32,499 nt of DNA, taken from the NCBI GenBank assembly GCA_017450165.1, contig JAFSWO010000095.1:1-32499 (forward strand). The letters run 5' to 3'. Below the pieces are notes generated by a model, which was given only the letters and a program-made list of their open reading frames with translations, was not told the origin of the DNA and made no database searches. The translations under genes were made by a program, and so were the position numbers. This stretch comes from Bacteroidales bacterium (lineage in GTDB: Bacteria; Bacteroidota; Bacteroidia; Bacteroidales; UBA932). Positions 25,713-32,380 of this stretch are shown here, one piece after another (the first letter of the stretch is position 1; each line of letters begins with the position of its first letter).

Positions 25713-25733
25713 TTGTGGTGGATTCCACCACAA
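25713..25733. promoter_or_regulatory. 21-bp dyad in divergent promoter region, probable operator
   Basis: TTGTGGTGGA and TCCACCACAA are perfect inverted arms around a single T. The centre (25723) lies about 40 bp before the predicted start of the plus-strand lipoprotein and about 58 bp before that of the kinase operon. This is a typical activator position. Confidence 0.65.
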
Positions 25734-25752
25734 AGAAGAGTAGCGTTAGCTG

Positions 25753-25760
25753 TAGCTTTG
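25753..25760 (+). promoter_or_regulatory. -7 box for the divergent lipoprotein
   Basis: TAGCTTTG matches TAnnTTTG and lies 18 nt before the ATG at 25779. No TTTG is visible 19-21 bp upstream; the dyad occupies that side. Confidence 0.6.
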
Positions 25761-25778
25761 CGAAAAACACGCAAGCTT

Positions 25779-27311
25779 ATGAAACAGATCCTCAAAAATG
25801 CAGTCCTATTTGTGTCACTGATTCTGTCCGTTGTACTCGTCTCCTCCTGTGAAGGCGAAGACGGTAAAAAGGCGAAAGCAACCTTCCGCAAGGCCAATCT
25901 TGCCGGTGCTTCCATGCTGGCCCTTGCCCAGGGTAGCGCCGCCACCCGTGCCGAAGGAGACGTTACGGTAGGTCCCCAGGCCCTCTATTCGGTGTCTGAG
26001 GACGGTACGATGGTCGAGGTCTCCTACCTGGTAGATGTCGAGGGGGTAGATGGAGAAGTGGCCGAGACCATCCAGGCCAACCTCATAATATCCCCCGGAT
26101 TCGTATTTCCCGTTGGCGAAGGCTGGCTGTGGCTGGCCAACTGTCATTACGATGTCAAGGGTGGATGGGCAAATTATCCTCAGGACGGCGACGCGCGTCA
26201 CGCCCTGTCCGCCATTATCAATGATTTCAGCGACAAGTATCACGACCGCCACGGCGCTCACTACCTTATCCGCAAGAGCGACGGCGCCCTGTTCGAATGG
26301 ACGCTGGAAGCCGGCGCCCCGGACGGAATGGACGATGGCTTCAAGCAGCCTACCTTCCTCAATGGCTGGTTCCACCAGCTGGGTAATGACCTGTTCGTGA
26401 GAGCAGGAGGATGGAATTATGACGGAATCTATCCCGGAAATCTTCCGTCACTGATCCGTCTGCAGGACAAAGGCAACACGCTGGATGCCGTCAACGTGCT
26501 GGGAGACAATATTTCCTGCTGGAAAATCTATCCTGCGGGCGGCACCTGTCTGGGCGGCACTTTCGGTTATCCCGGTGCCAATGGCGGAATGCAGGGAATC
26601 ATCGCCCCTCCTTCCTATGAACCGGTTCTTCTTCAAATGGAGCCCGGGAAAGAGTCTTTCCTGCTCTCCATCGGCGGAGAACTGTATTATGCCAACACCT
26701 ATGAGAAAACAATCACGGTGGGAGACGGGAAAGACAACTGGACCCAGACCGAATCTTGCACCGATTTTTATCATTTGAACGTCACGGGAAGTTCCGTCAC
26801 TCTGGGAAACCTCATCTGCAGTTTAAATAAAAGAATGGACCCGGACCAGGTTTATATCTCCACGACTGAAAAGCTTAGTTGGTGGGACGGAAACGAGTAC
26901 GACGGAACCAAGATCTATACGTTGGACCCGAAAGCAGGCACCGTCTCCTCCAGGACGCTGCCGGACCACTATCCTTCGGGAGAAGGTGCATATGTGGACG
27001 GGGTCGCTTATGCCATCGACGGCACCGCCGGCTTCTGGGAGTGCGACCTTTCCAAGGATGCAGCCGAATACGTTACGCTTGATTGGAGCAGCGCCGCCGA
27101 GTATCAGGGCAAGATTGTTCCCGGAACCCTGCGGATGGAGCGATTCGAAGCGGCTTCGCTCACCCTTCAATTCGTAGCCTACCTGTCCAACGGCACTCAG
27201 CTGAATTTCTATGCCTCCGTCACAGGTGCCGACCGCGGCAAGATCAAGGCGTCCGTCAGTAACGACAACAACGCTGGTCTCGTGGTCACCACGATGGTCC
27301 GCCTGAACTAG
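25779..27311 (+). CDS. Surface lipoprotein of unknown function (510 aa)
   Basis: The signal peptide ends LVSSC (Cys24), followed by acidic EGEDG, which predicts surface display. The rest is beta-rich with aromatic repeats (GGWNYDGIYPGNLPSL, LYYANTYEKTITVGDG, YPSGEGAYVDGVAYAIDGTA), suggesting a propeller-like fold. It somewhat recalls DUF4374-type lipoproteins, but I cannot confirm this. The start at 25779 gives the signal peptide; a longer frame to 25698 crosses the dyad and promoter. It is divergent from the two-component operon and is probably its main local target. Its TAG stop shares CTAG with the stop of the convergent TPR gene. Confidence 0.8.
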   Translation: MKQILKNAVLFVSLILSVVLVSSCEGEDGKKAKATFRKANLAGASMLALAQGSAATRAEGDVTVGPQALYSVSEDGTMVEVSYLVDVEGVDGEVAETIQANLIISPGFVFPVGEGWLWLANCHYDVKGGWANYPQDGDARHALSAIINDFSDKYHDRHGAHYLIRKSDGALFEWTLEAGAPDGMDDGFKQPTFLNGWFHQLGNDLFVRAGGWNYDGIYPGNLPSLIRLQDKGNTLDAVNVLGDNISCWKIYPAGGTCLGGTFGYPGANGGMQGIIAPPSYEPVLLQMEPGKESFLLSIGGELYYANTYEKTITVGDGKDNWTQTESCTDFYHLNVTGSSVTLGNLICSLNKRMDPDQVYISTTEKLSWWDGNEYDGTKIYTLDPKAGTVSSRTLPDHYPSGEGAYVDGVAYAIDGTAGFWECDLSKDAAEYVTLDWSSAAEYQGKIVPGTLRMERFEAASLTLQFVAYLSNGTQLNFYASVTGADRGKIKASVSNDNNAGLVVTTMVRLN

Positions 27312-28495
27312 GGCTCGGTCATAAAGAGCTCACCCTTCAGGTAATCCACGCTTTTCCTGGCGAACTCGTATCCGCTTGAACCGGGGCGGGCGACCTTCAG
27401 GTACTTTTCGTACCACTGGAGCGCCTGCTTGTAATCCTTCTTCATTTCATAGCAATATGCAATGGTGGAGAGGGCGGATATGAACTTGGGATTATAGCGG
27501 TAAGCCTCTTTGTAATGTTCAATAGCTTTATCCCAGGCATCCTGTTGCCGGTAGTAACCCAGGCCATATTGCTGGTGCAGGCGCGACACCACGGAGGAGT
27601 CGGGCTGAATCATTTCGAGAGCTTTGTCCAGCCAGGGTTTTACATCTCTTTCAAACGGACGGAACCCTTCTGATTTGACGGCGGCGATGGAATAGGCCAG
27701 GTTCATATCGCTGGAATCGATCTGCCAGGCGGCAACCAGTTCTTCCTCGGCCCGATAAGGCACCTTCGTATGCCAATAACACTGCCCCAGATAGTAGTGG
27801 ATCGGGTAGGAGTCGTTTCCAATCTCTTTCTGGCGCAGGAATACATCGAGGGCCGCCTCGTAATCCCCTTTGCGATACAAGGCAAGCCCCTTGAGCGGCG
27901 CGATCACCAGATTGTCGGGATCTTCGGTCAAAAAGGGCGTCATGATGGCGACAGCTCCGTCGAAGTCCTCTTTCAGAATCAGGATATTGATGGCCTTTGA
28001 GAGAACCGTTTCATTCATCGGCTTCAATTCCAGGGCGCGGCTGTAATAGCAGAGGGCGGAATCGGCCTGATCAATCTGTCGGAAAGCATCGCCCACGTAG
28101 GAAACCACCGCGGGAATAGAATCCAGCTGCAATACCGCCTGCCCGGCCATGATGCTCTGGGAATAGGCCTTGAGCCGAAAATAGGCCTGCATCAGCCGGA
28201 TCTTGTAAAGGATATTGTTGGGCGCATGGGCGGACAGCAGGAAATAAGTTCCGGCCGCATCGTCATAGGCGCCGCTCTGGAAGTGGCAATCGGCCAGTTC
28301 GGCCAGCACACCCTCGTCCATCACGCTCGGTTTCACGAGGCTGGAAAGCGCCTCAATGGCATCCTCGGTGCGATAGATACTCTTCAGATAACGTGCCTGC
28401 GCCAGCACGGAATCCCGTTGACTCTCCTGCGCACCCAACGGCACACAGACCGTCAGCCATAACAAAACAAACCCCAGTTTTCTCATAGTATTCAT
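27308..28495 (-). CDS. Exported TPR protein (395 aa)
   Basis: The protein has a signal peptide (to GAQES, about residue 24) followed by nine or so tetratricopeptide repeats, for example AFRQIDQADSALCYYSRALELKP, KGLALYRKGDYEAALDVFLR and IEHYKEAYRYNPKFISALSTIAYCYEM. It is probably periplasmic or attached to the outer membrane. No partner domain is present. It is a single gene; a weak -7 box TATATTCG lies at 28516-28523 (minus). MRKLG at 28486 is an alternative start. Its function is unknown; other TPR proteins of this kind scaffold envelope complexes. Confidence 0.85.
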   Translation of the reverse strand: MNTMRKLGFVLLWLTVCVPLGAQESQRDSVLAQARYLKSIYRTEDAIEALSSLVKPSVMDEGVLAELADCHFQSGAYDDAAGTYFLLSAHAPNNILYKIRLMQAYFRLKAYSQSIMAGQAVLQLDSIPAVVSYVGDAFRQIDQADSALCYYSRALELKPMNETVLSKAINILILKEDFDGAVAIMTPFLTEDPDNLVIAPLKGLALYRKGDYEAALDVFLRQKEIGNDSYPIHYYLGQCYWHTKVPYRAEEELVAAWQIDSSDMNLAYSIAAVKSEGFRPFERDVKPWLDKALEMIQPDSSVVSRLHQQYGLGYYRQQDAWDKAIEHYKEAYRYNPKFISALSTIAYCYEMKKDYKQALQWYEKYLKVARPGSSGYEFARKSVDYLKGELFMTEP

Positions 28496-28562
28496 ATATC
28501 TGCCTCATCCTCGGGCGAATATACAAATAATAATTTGAACTTAAGATTTGTGAGAATTTGCT

Positions 28563-28570
28563 TATATTTG
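28563..28570 (+). promoter_or_regulatory. -7 box for the small lipoprotein
   Basis: TATATTTG is an exact TAnnTTTG match 30 nt before the ATG at 28601. TTTG elements at 28534 and 28547 are at non-ideal spacing. Confidence 0.55.
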
Positions 28571-28600
28571 TGCGATAGAAAACAATAACTCATTAAACTC

Positions 28601-29077
28601 ATGAATATGAAAAAGTTTGGTATTATTCTGGCCGCTACAGCAATGTTTCTGCTTTCTGCTTGCGGAAAAGATGACGACTCCGAGGTCGGAAAATGGTACG
28701 GTTACAATGTGGCCGGTGACAAGAGCGACGTGGTATATGTCCTCGATATGAAAGCTGACGCCAGTGTCGATTTCATCATCACCGCATGGGGCGTCCGCAT
28801 GCAGGGCTCCTATACCTACGATGGCTCGACCGTCACGATCAACGTGAAGAAGTATCTGGGCCGTGAGGCAGCCATTCCGTTGTCCGAAACTTTGCCGAAT
28901 CCCTGCGCTCCGGAAAACATCTACAAGCTCTGGCTGGAGTTGCCTGTCAACACCCCGGAATACGAGGACGCAGCGGGCTATACCGAAAATGGCATCTTCA
29001 AGGTAGCGTTTACCTACAAGGGCAACAAGGGAGAAATCAACGTCTTCAACAAGCCCTGCGAGGCTGAAAGACAATAA
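28601..29077 (+). CDS. Small surface lipoprotein (158 aa)
   Basis: The signal peptide ends LLSAC (Cys21), followed by GKDDDSE, a strong Bacteroidota surface-export signal. The mature part of ~135 residues shows alternating strands (KWYGYNV, VVYVLDM, VDFIITAWG, GSYTYDGSTVTINV) like the small lipocalin-like or calycin barrels often found in this phylum. No ligand can be inferred. A strong hairpin (29103-29141) follows. The second in-frame Met two codons later is an equally possible start. Confidence 0.8.
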   Translation: MNMKKFGIILAATAMFLLSACGKDDDSEVGKWYGYNVAGDKSDVVYVLDMKADASVDFIITAWGVRMQGSYTYDGSTVTINVKKYLGREAAIPLSETLPNPCAPENIYKLWLELPVNTPEYEDAAGYTENGIFKVAFTYKGNKGEINVFNKPCEAERQ

Positions 29078-29102
29078 GTCTAATCGCCCGGTCAAATTGC
29101 CG

Positions 29103-29141
29103 ATCGTGCCCGATGCCCTATACAGGGAAATCGGGCACGAT
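29103..29141 (+). terminator. Strong hairpin after the small lipoprotein gene
   Basis: ATCGTGCCCGAT (29103-29114) and ATCGGGCACGAT (29130-29141) form a 12-bp stem, extended inside by CCCT/AGGG. Only TT follows, so it may stall or protect the 3' end rather than act as a classical terminator. The next ATG lies 16 nt downstream. Confidence 0.65.
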
Positions 29142-29156
29142 TCATGAAATAACGAC

Positions 29157-29459
29157 ATGAATATGAAGATCAGAATCACTGCCGTCAAAAAGGCTTCGTA
29201 TCCGGATTTAATGGCGAAATATGAGAATCCGATTGAGCACGCCTGCGATGTGCAGGAGGGTCAGGAGTGGATTTCAGTCGACGGCAGGTGCCCTGAAGGG
29301 ATGTGTCCTTCTGCCTGGGGCTCCATGCGGGAATTTGTCGAGGCGCTGGCCCGGGGCGAGGGAAACTTCTATGACGGCTGGATGAAGAATCCCCAAAGCG
29401 CCATGATCAGCTGCAACGACGGCTTCCGGCCGGTGAGCTTCTACATTGAAGTGATATGA
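29157..29459 (+). CDS. TIGR04076 family protein
   Basis: The 100-residue protein has the family pattern: an N-terminal strand MKIRITAVKKASYPDL, the Cys-containing HACDVQEGQEW, CPEGMCPSAWGSMREFVEAL in the middle, and a final SCNDGFRPVSFYIEV. These conserved Cys residues suggest metal or redox chemistry, but no function is known for the family. It starts 16 nt after the hairpin, with the same MNMK start as the previous gene. The downstream gene begins 128 bp later with its own promoter. Confidence 0.85.
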   Translation: MNMKIRITAVKKASYPDLMAKYENPIEHACDVQEGQEWISVDGRCPEGMCPSAWGSMREFVEALARGEGNFYDGWMKNPQSAMISCNDGFRPVSFYIEVI

Positions 29460-29505
29460 GGCATTTGCCGAATCTCCTGTCGGCGCTCAGGATCGCAGCG
29501 CTGGC

Positions 29506-29565
29506 TACCTTTGCCGCCGTGCAGGAAGGTCATTTTATAAGAACAAAGAATATGCATTAATTTTG
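29506..29565 (+). promoter_or_regulatory. Two possible -7 boxes before the zinc-ribbon/PNPOx gene
   Basis: TACCTTTG (29506-29513) and TAATTTTG (29558-29565) both match TAnnTTTG. The second has TTTT at 29533-29536 as a -33 with a 21-bp spacer and gives a leader of about 20 nt to the ATG at 29588. AGGAG at 29568-29572 is a weak ribosome-binding sequence. Confidence 0.5.
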
Positions 29566-29587
29566 TCAGGAGAAAACGCGAATTAGA

Positions 29588-30313
29588 ATGGAGCAGAAGT
29601 TTTGTCAGAGCTGCGGAATGCCGCTCACAGAAGAAATCCTTGGAACCAATGCCGATGGAAGCAAGAATGAAGATTATTGCATGTACTGTTATAAAGATGG
29701 CAAGTTCCTGCAGGAATGCACGATGGAGGAAATGATCGAGCACTGCGCCCAGTTCGTGGACGAGGTCAACAAAGGCCTGCCGCAGCCCATCACGAAAGAG
29801 GAATATATCGGCCAGATGAAGATGTATTTCCCGCATCTGAAGCGTTGGCGCAAAGAATTGACGATTACGGATGCGACGCCGGAGAATCCTGCCCTTGCGG
29901 GCGTAAAGGACTTGATTGCCAGGATGGCTGATACCCTGCCCGTTACCTTCATCTCTTCTGTTGACGAAGAGGGGTATCCCTGTACGAAGGCCATGCTGTC
30001 GCCCCGCGTTCGCGAGGGCATCAAGACTTTCTACTTCACCACCAACACCTTCTCGCTGCGCGTAGCTCACTATAAGGCCAACCCCAAGGCCAGCATCTAT
30101 TTCTGTGACGCTGAGGGTTTCAAAGGCATGATGTTGCGCGGACGCGTGGAGGTGCTGACCGATGCCAAAAGCAAAGAGATGATCTGGCGAGAAGGCGACA
30201 CAGAATACTACCCCGGTGGTGTCACCGACCCCAACTACTGTGTCCTGAAGTTCACCGCCACCAACGGCCGCTTCTACAGCGATTACTATCCGAGGAGTTT
30301 CGTGATAGAATAA
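29588..30313 (+). CDS. Zinc-ribbon plus PNPOx-like flavoprotein
   Basis: The 241-residue fusion starts with a zinc ribbon using Cys6, Cys9, Cys31 and Cys34 (CQSCGMPL, YCMYCY), followed by a helical segment to ~residue 95. The second part (FISSVDEEGYPCTKAMLSP to FYSDYYPRSFVIE) is a split-barrel pyridoxamine 5'-phosphate oxidase-like domain of the general stress protein 26 type, which binds FMN or a related cofactor. The reaction is unknown. It is a cytoplasmic, probably stress-related protein. It is encoded between a TIGR04076 gene and the Fic gene; the Fic palindrome begins directly after the stop codon. Confidence 0.9.
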   Translation: MEQKFCQSCGMPLTEEILGTNADGSKNEDYCMYCYKDGKFLQECTMEEMIEHCAQFVDEVNKGLPQPITKEEYIGQMKMYFPHLKRWRKELTITDATPENPALAGVKDLIARMADTLPVTFISSVDEEGYPCTKAMLSPRVREGIKTFYFTTNTFSLRVAHYKANPKASIYFCDAEGFKGMMLRGRVEVLTDAKSKEMIWREGDTEYYPGGVTDPNYCVLKFTATNGRFYSDYYPRSFVIE

Positions 30314-30345
30314 TTTGCCGATATCGGCAAAAATAACTATATTTG
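30314..30345 (+). promoter_or_regulatory. Fic promoter with an 18-bp palindromic operator
   Basis: The -33 TTTG (30314-30317), a 20-bp spacer and TATATTTG (30338-30345) form an ideal promoter. The -33 is the left end of the perfect palindrome TTTGCCGATATCGGCAAA (30314-30331). A half-site TTGCCGATA recurs at 30367-30375, just before the ATG at 30379. Bound protein would block the polymerase. Confidence 0.8.
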
Positions 30346-30378
30346 TATTCGGTTTACACAAGATAATTGCCGATAAAA

Positions 30379-31260
30379 ATGGAATTCATATCTGTTAGCC
30401 AATTTGCCCAGCAATACAATCTCTCGGAGCGCACTGTCAGGAATTGGTGTGCTTCCGGAAAGATTGAAGAGGCTATTCTTATTGGAAAGACATGGAGCAT
30501 TCCGGCCGAAGCCCCATTGCCCCGGAAAGGCAAGCAGAAAGCAAGTCCATTGCTGAAACGTCTCCGAGAAGAAAAGGAAGGAAAGGTCAGCGGCGGTATC
30601 TATCATCGCACCCAGATAGACCTTACGTATAACTCCAACCATATAGAGGGGAGTCGCCTGACACATGAACAGACTCGTTTTATCTTCGAGACAAATACAA
30701 TCGGCATTGCAGACGAAAGTATCAATGTGGATGATATCGTCGAGACCACCAACCACTTCCGTTGCATTGACCTTATCATAGATCGGGCCGAGGAGAAGCT
30801 CTCCGAGCCTTTTATTAAGGAGATTCACAGGATACTTAAGACCGGTACATCAGATAGCCTCAAGTCATGGTTCAACGTCGGTGATTATAAGAAGCTGCCG
30901 AATGAGGTAGGCGGGAACGCCACCTGCCCTCCGGAAGAGGTCCATGCAAGGATGAAAGCCCTTCTTTCTGCATACAACGCAAAGTCGCCCAAGTCGTTAG
31001 AGGACATTATTGACCTTCATCGGAAGTTTGAGACTATCCATCCGTTCCAGGACGGAAATGGCAGGGTAGGAAGACTGGTTATGTTCAAGGAATGCCTGGC
31101 AAACGGGATCGTGCCCTTTATCATGACCGAAGACCTCAAACTCTTCTATTACAGAGGCCTTAAAGAATGGGGGCGTGTGAATGGATATCTCACAGATACT
31201 TGCCTTTCCGCGCAAGATAACTATAAAGCCTTACTTGATTACTTCAAAATCAAGTACTGA
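30379..31260 (+). CDS. Fic family AMP-transferase with N-terminal HTH
   Basis: The 293-residue protein has a MerR/excisionase-like HTH at residues 1-45 (SERTVRNWCASGKIEEAI, WSIP) and a Fic domain. The catalytic motif HPFQDGNGR lies at residues 221-229. The inhibitory (S/T)xxxEG motif, SNHIEG at 86-91, lies before the core, so this is a class II Fic. Such enzymes transfer AMP from ATP to a protein Ser/Thr/Tyr and are held off by the inhibitory glutamate. ATG 30379 is chosen; TTG 30367 lies in the half-site. The HTH probably represses its own promoter. The TfoX-like gene follows after 23 bp. Confidence 0.93.
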   Translation: MEFISVSQFAQQYNLSERTVRNWCASGKIEEAILIGKTWSIPAEAPLPRKGKQKASPLLKRLREEKEGKVSGGIYHRTQIDLTYNSNHIEGSRLTHEQTRFIFETNTIGIADESINVDDIVETTNHFRCIDLIIDRAEEKLSEPFIKEIHRILKTGTSDSLKSWFNVGDYKKLPNEVGGNATCPPEEVHARMKALLSAYNAKSPKSLEDIIDLHRKFETIHPFQDGNGRVGRLVMFKECLANGIVPFIMTEDLKLFYYRGLKEWGRVNGYLTDTCLSAQDNYKALLDYFKIKY

Positions 31261-31283
31261 ATACTTTGATTAAATAGGAATAA

Positions 31284-31592
31284 ATGGCTTGCAATTCAGA
31301 CTTCGTACAATATATCATCGACCAGTGCTCCGGCGCTGGTGAGATTGCCGTGAAGAAAATGATGGGCGATTACTGCGCCTACTGCGACGGTGTCCTCTTC
31401 GGCCTCATCTGCGACAACAACTTTTACGTGAAGGTAACGGAGCCGGGCAAGGCCGTTCTCAAGGAAGTCATTCTTCGGCCACCGTATGAGGGCGCAAAGG
31501 ACTACTTCTACATCAGCGATGTGGATGACCGTGATTATCTGACCGCTCTCATCAAAGCTACGATTCCAGCACTCCCCAAGCCTCGTATTTGA
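31284..31592 (+). CDS. TfoX/Sxy N-terminal domain protein
   Basis: The 102-residue protein is a single TfoX-N domain (AVKKMMGDYCAYCDGVLFGL, CDNNFYVKVTEPGK, PPYEGAKDYFYI). In Gammaproteobacteria TfoX/Sxy controls competence genes, but stand-alone N-domain proteins are widespread and their role is unknown. AGGAA lies 8 nt before the ATG, one of the few ribosome-binding-like sequences in the window. It is probably co-transcribed with the Fic gene. A short hairpin (31595-31613) begins 2 nt after the stop. Confidence 0.9.
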   Translation: MACNSDFVQYIIDQCSGAGEIAVKKMMGDYCAYCDGVLFGLICDNNFYVKVTEPGKAVLKEVILRPPYEGAKDYFYISDVDDRDYLTALIKATIPALPKPRI

Positions 31593-31594
31593 AG

Positions 31595-31613
31595 TCGTGA
31601 GTGACGCTCACGA
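31595..31613 (+). repeat. TGACG-loop hairpin, copy 1
   Basis: TCGTGAG and CTCACGA form a 7-bp stem around TGACG, 2 nt after the tfoX-like stop. Flanks CCTCG before and GTT after are shared with copy 2 at 31981-32011. Confidence 0.6.
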
Positions 31614-31665
31614 GTTGAACACCAACCCTCGTCAACATCCGTTTTAGCCAACGCCAATAATTGCT

Positions 31666-31700
31666 GTGCCAGGTGGTCCACAAAATGGACCACCTGGCAC
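31666..31700. repeat. GTGGTCC hairpin, copy C
   Basis: GTGCCAGGTGGTCCA (31666-31680) and its perfect reverse complement (31686-31700) flank the loop CAAAA. The 15-bp stem is the cleanest of the three copies. Confidence 0.8.
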
Positions 31701-31980
31701 GGTTGGGTGGGAGTGAGAGCCATCCGAAAACACAGTAAACTATCTTGGGGCAGTTATTCCGGTAGGCCGGCGATATCCTGGTCTGCCGCTGCCACCTGTC
31801 ATCTGCCCTTGGCGGCTAACTCGATGAAAATCAGCGAAAAATGAAAAGCACGGGTACCGGTTTGGGGTACCAGTACTTTGCGTAAATTATTGTGAAAGAG
31901 CGAGTTATCCGCCAAACCCCTGGCGGCTACTACTACACCCGTCCTTATCCCTGACAAAGCTGATATATTGCGCCTCGAAC

Positions 31981-32011
31981 TTGATCTGGTTAGTGACGCT
32001 AACCAGTTCAA
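31981..32011 (+). repeat. TGACG-loop hairpin, copy 2
   Basis: CTGGTTAG and CTAACCAG form an 8-bp stem around TGACG, extended by TTGA/TCAA beyond a T-T mismatch. The loop and flanks match copy 1 although the stem bases differ on both sides. Confidence 0.65.
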
Positions 32012-32213
32012 TGCTCGGGGGAGTAAACGCGGAAAAGAAAAAACGAAATCGGCCTCCCGGATGCCTGAGAAGCCGATAGGTTGTGCCTCGGGCGGGAATA
32101 TTGATATTGGTGACTATTGGGGGTTATTGTGTATTCATTGTTGGCTATTTAAGGTTATAGTCCTCAATGAGTTAGCTACTTGGGAAGTGTATTCACAATA
32201 ATCCCCAGAAAAT

Positions 32214-32260
32214 GTGGTCAAATTGTGGTCAATTTCCAAAATGTGGTCAAAACGTGGTCG
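32214..32260 (+). repeat. Four GTGGTC direct repeats
   Basis: GTGGTC occurs at 32214, 32225, 32243 and 32254, each preceded by AT, TT or AC and mostly followed by AA. The spacing is 11, 18 and 11 bp, so two pairs one helical turn apart. They lie upstream of the last gene and could be binding sites or recombination arm sites. Confidence 0.6.
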
Positions 32261-32329
32261 ATGCTGTTGAAAAGACAATCTAGGTAATTTTGTTTTCCTC
32301 CTGCGAAAAAAAATTGCGTGAAATAGCAT

Positions 32330-32337
32330 TACTTTTG
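32330..32337 (+). promoter_or_regulatory. -7 box of the last gene
   Basis: TACTTTTG matches TAnnTTTG. The next ATGs are at 32350 (a short frame that stays open but looks unlike a protein) and 32381 (a membrane protein start). Confidence 0.55.
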
Positions 32338-32380
32338 TAAGGAACTGTTATGGTTAAACATCTTCACGATATATTATCTT

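Larger units (their letters stand above)
31593..32380. other. 788-bp gene-free, repeat-rich stretch
   Basis: No convincing coding sequence is seen. The stretch holds two related hairpins (31595-31613 and 31981-32011), GTGGTCC hairpin copy C, two TGGCGGCTA copies (31804-31821, 31921-31930), a CCGCCA/TGGCGG hairpin (31909-31926), two GGTACC sites (31850-31855, 31866-31871), four GTGGTC repeats (32214-32260) and the promoter of the next gene. The structure suggests remains of small mobile or structural elements. Confidence 0.6.

Noticed and set aside
31968-32201. 77-codon frame through the TGACG hairpin
   Set aside because: It begins at TTG with no promoter at a suitable distance, and its sequence after the hairpin looks non-protein; kept only as part of the repeat observation.
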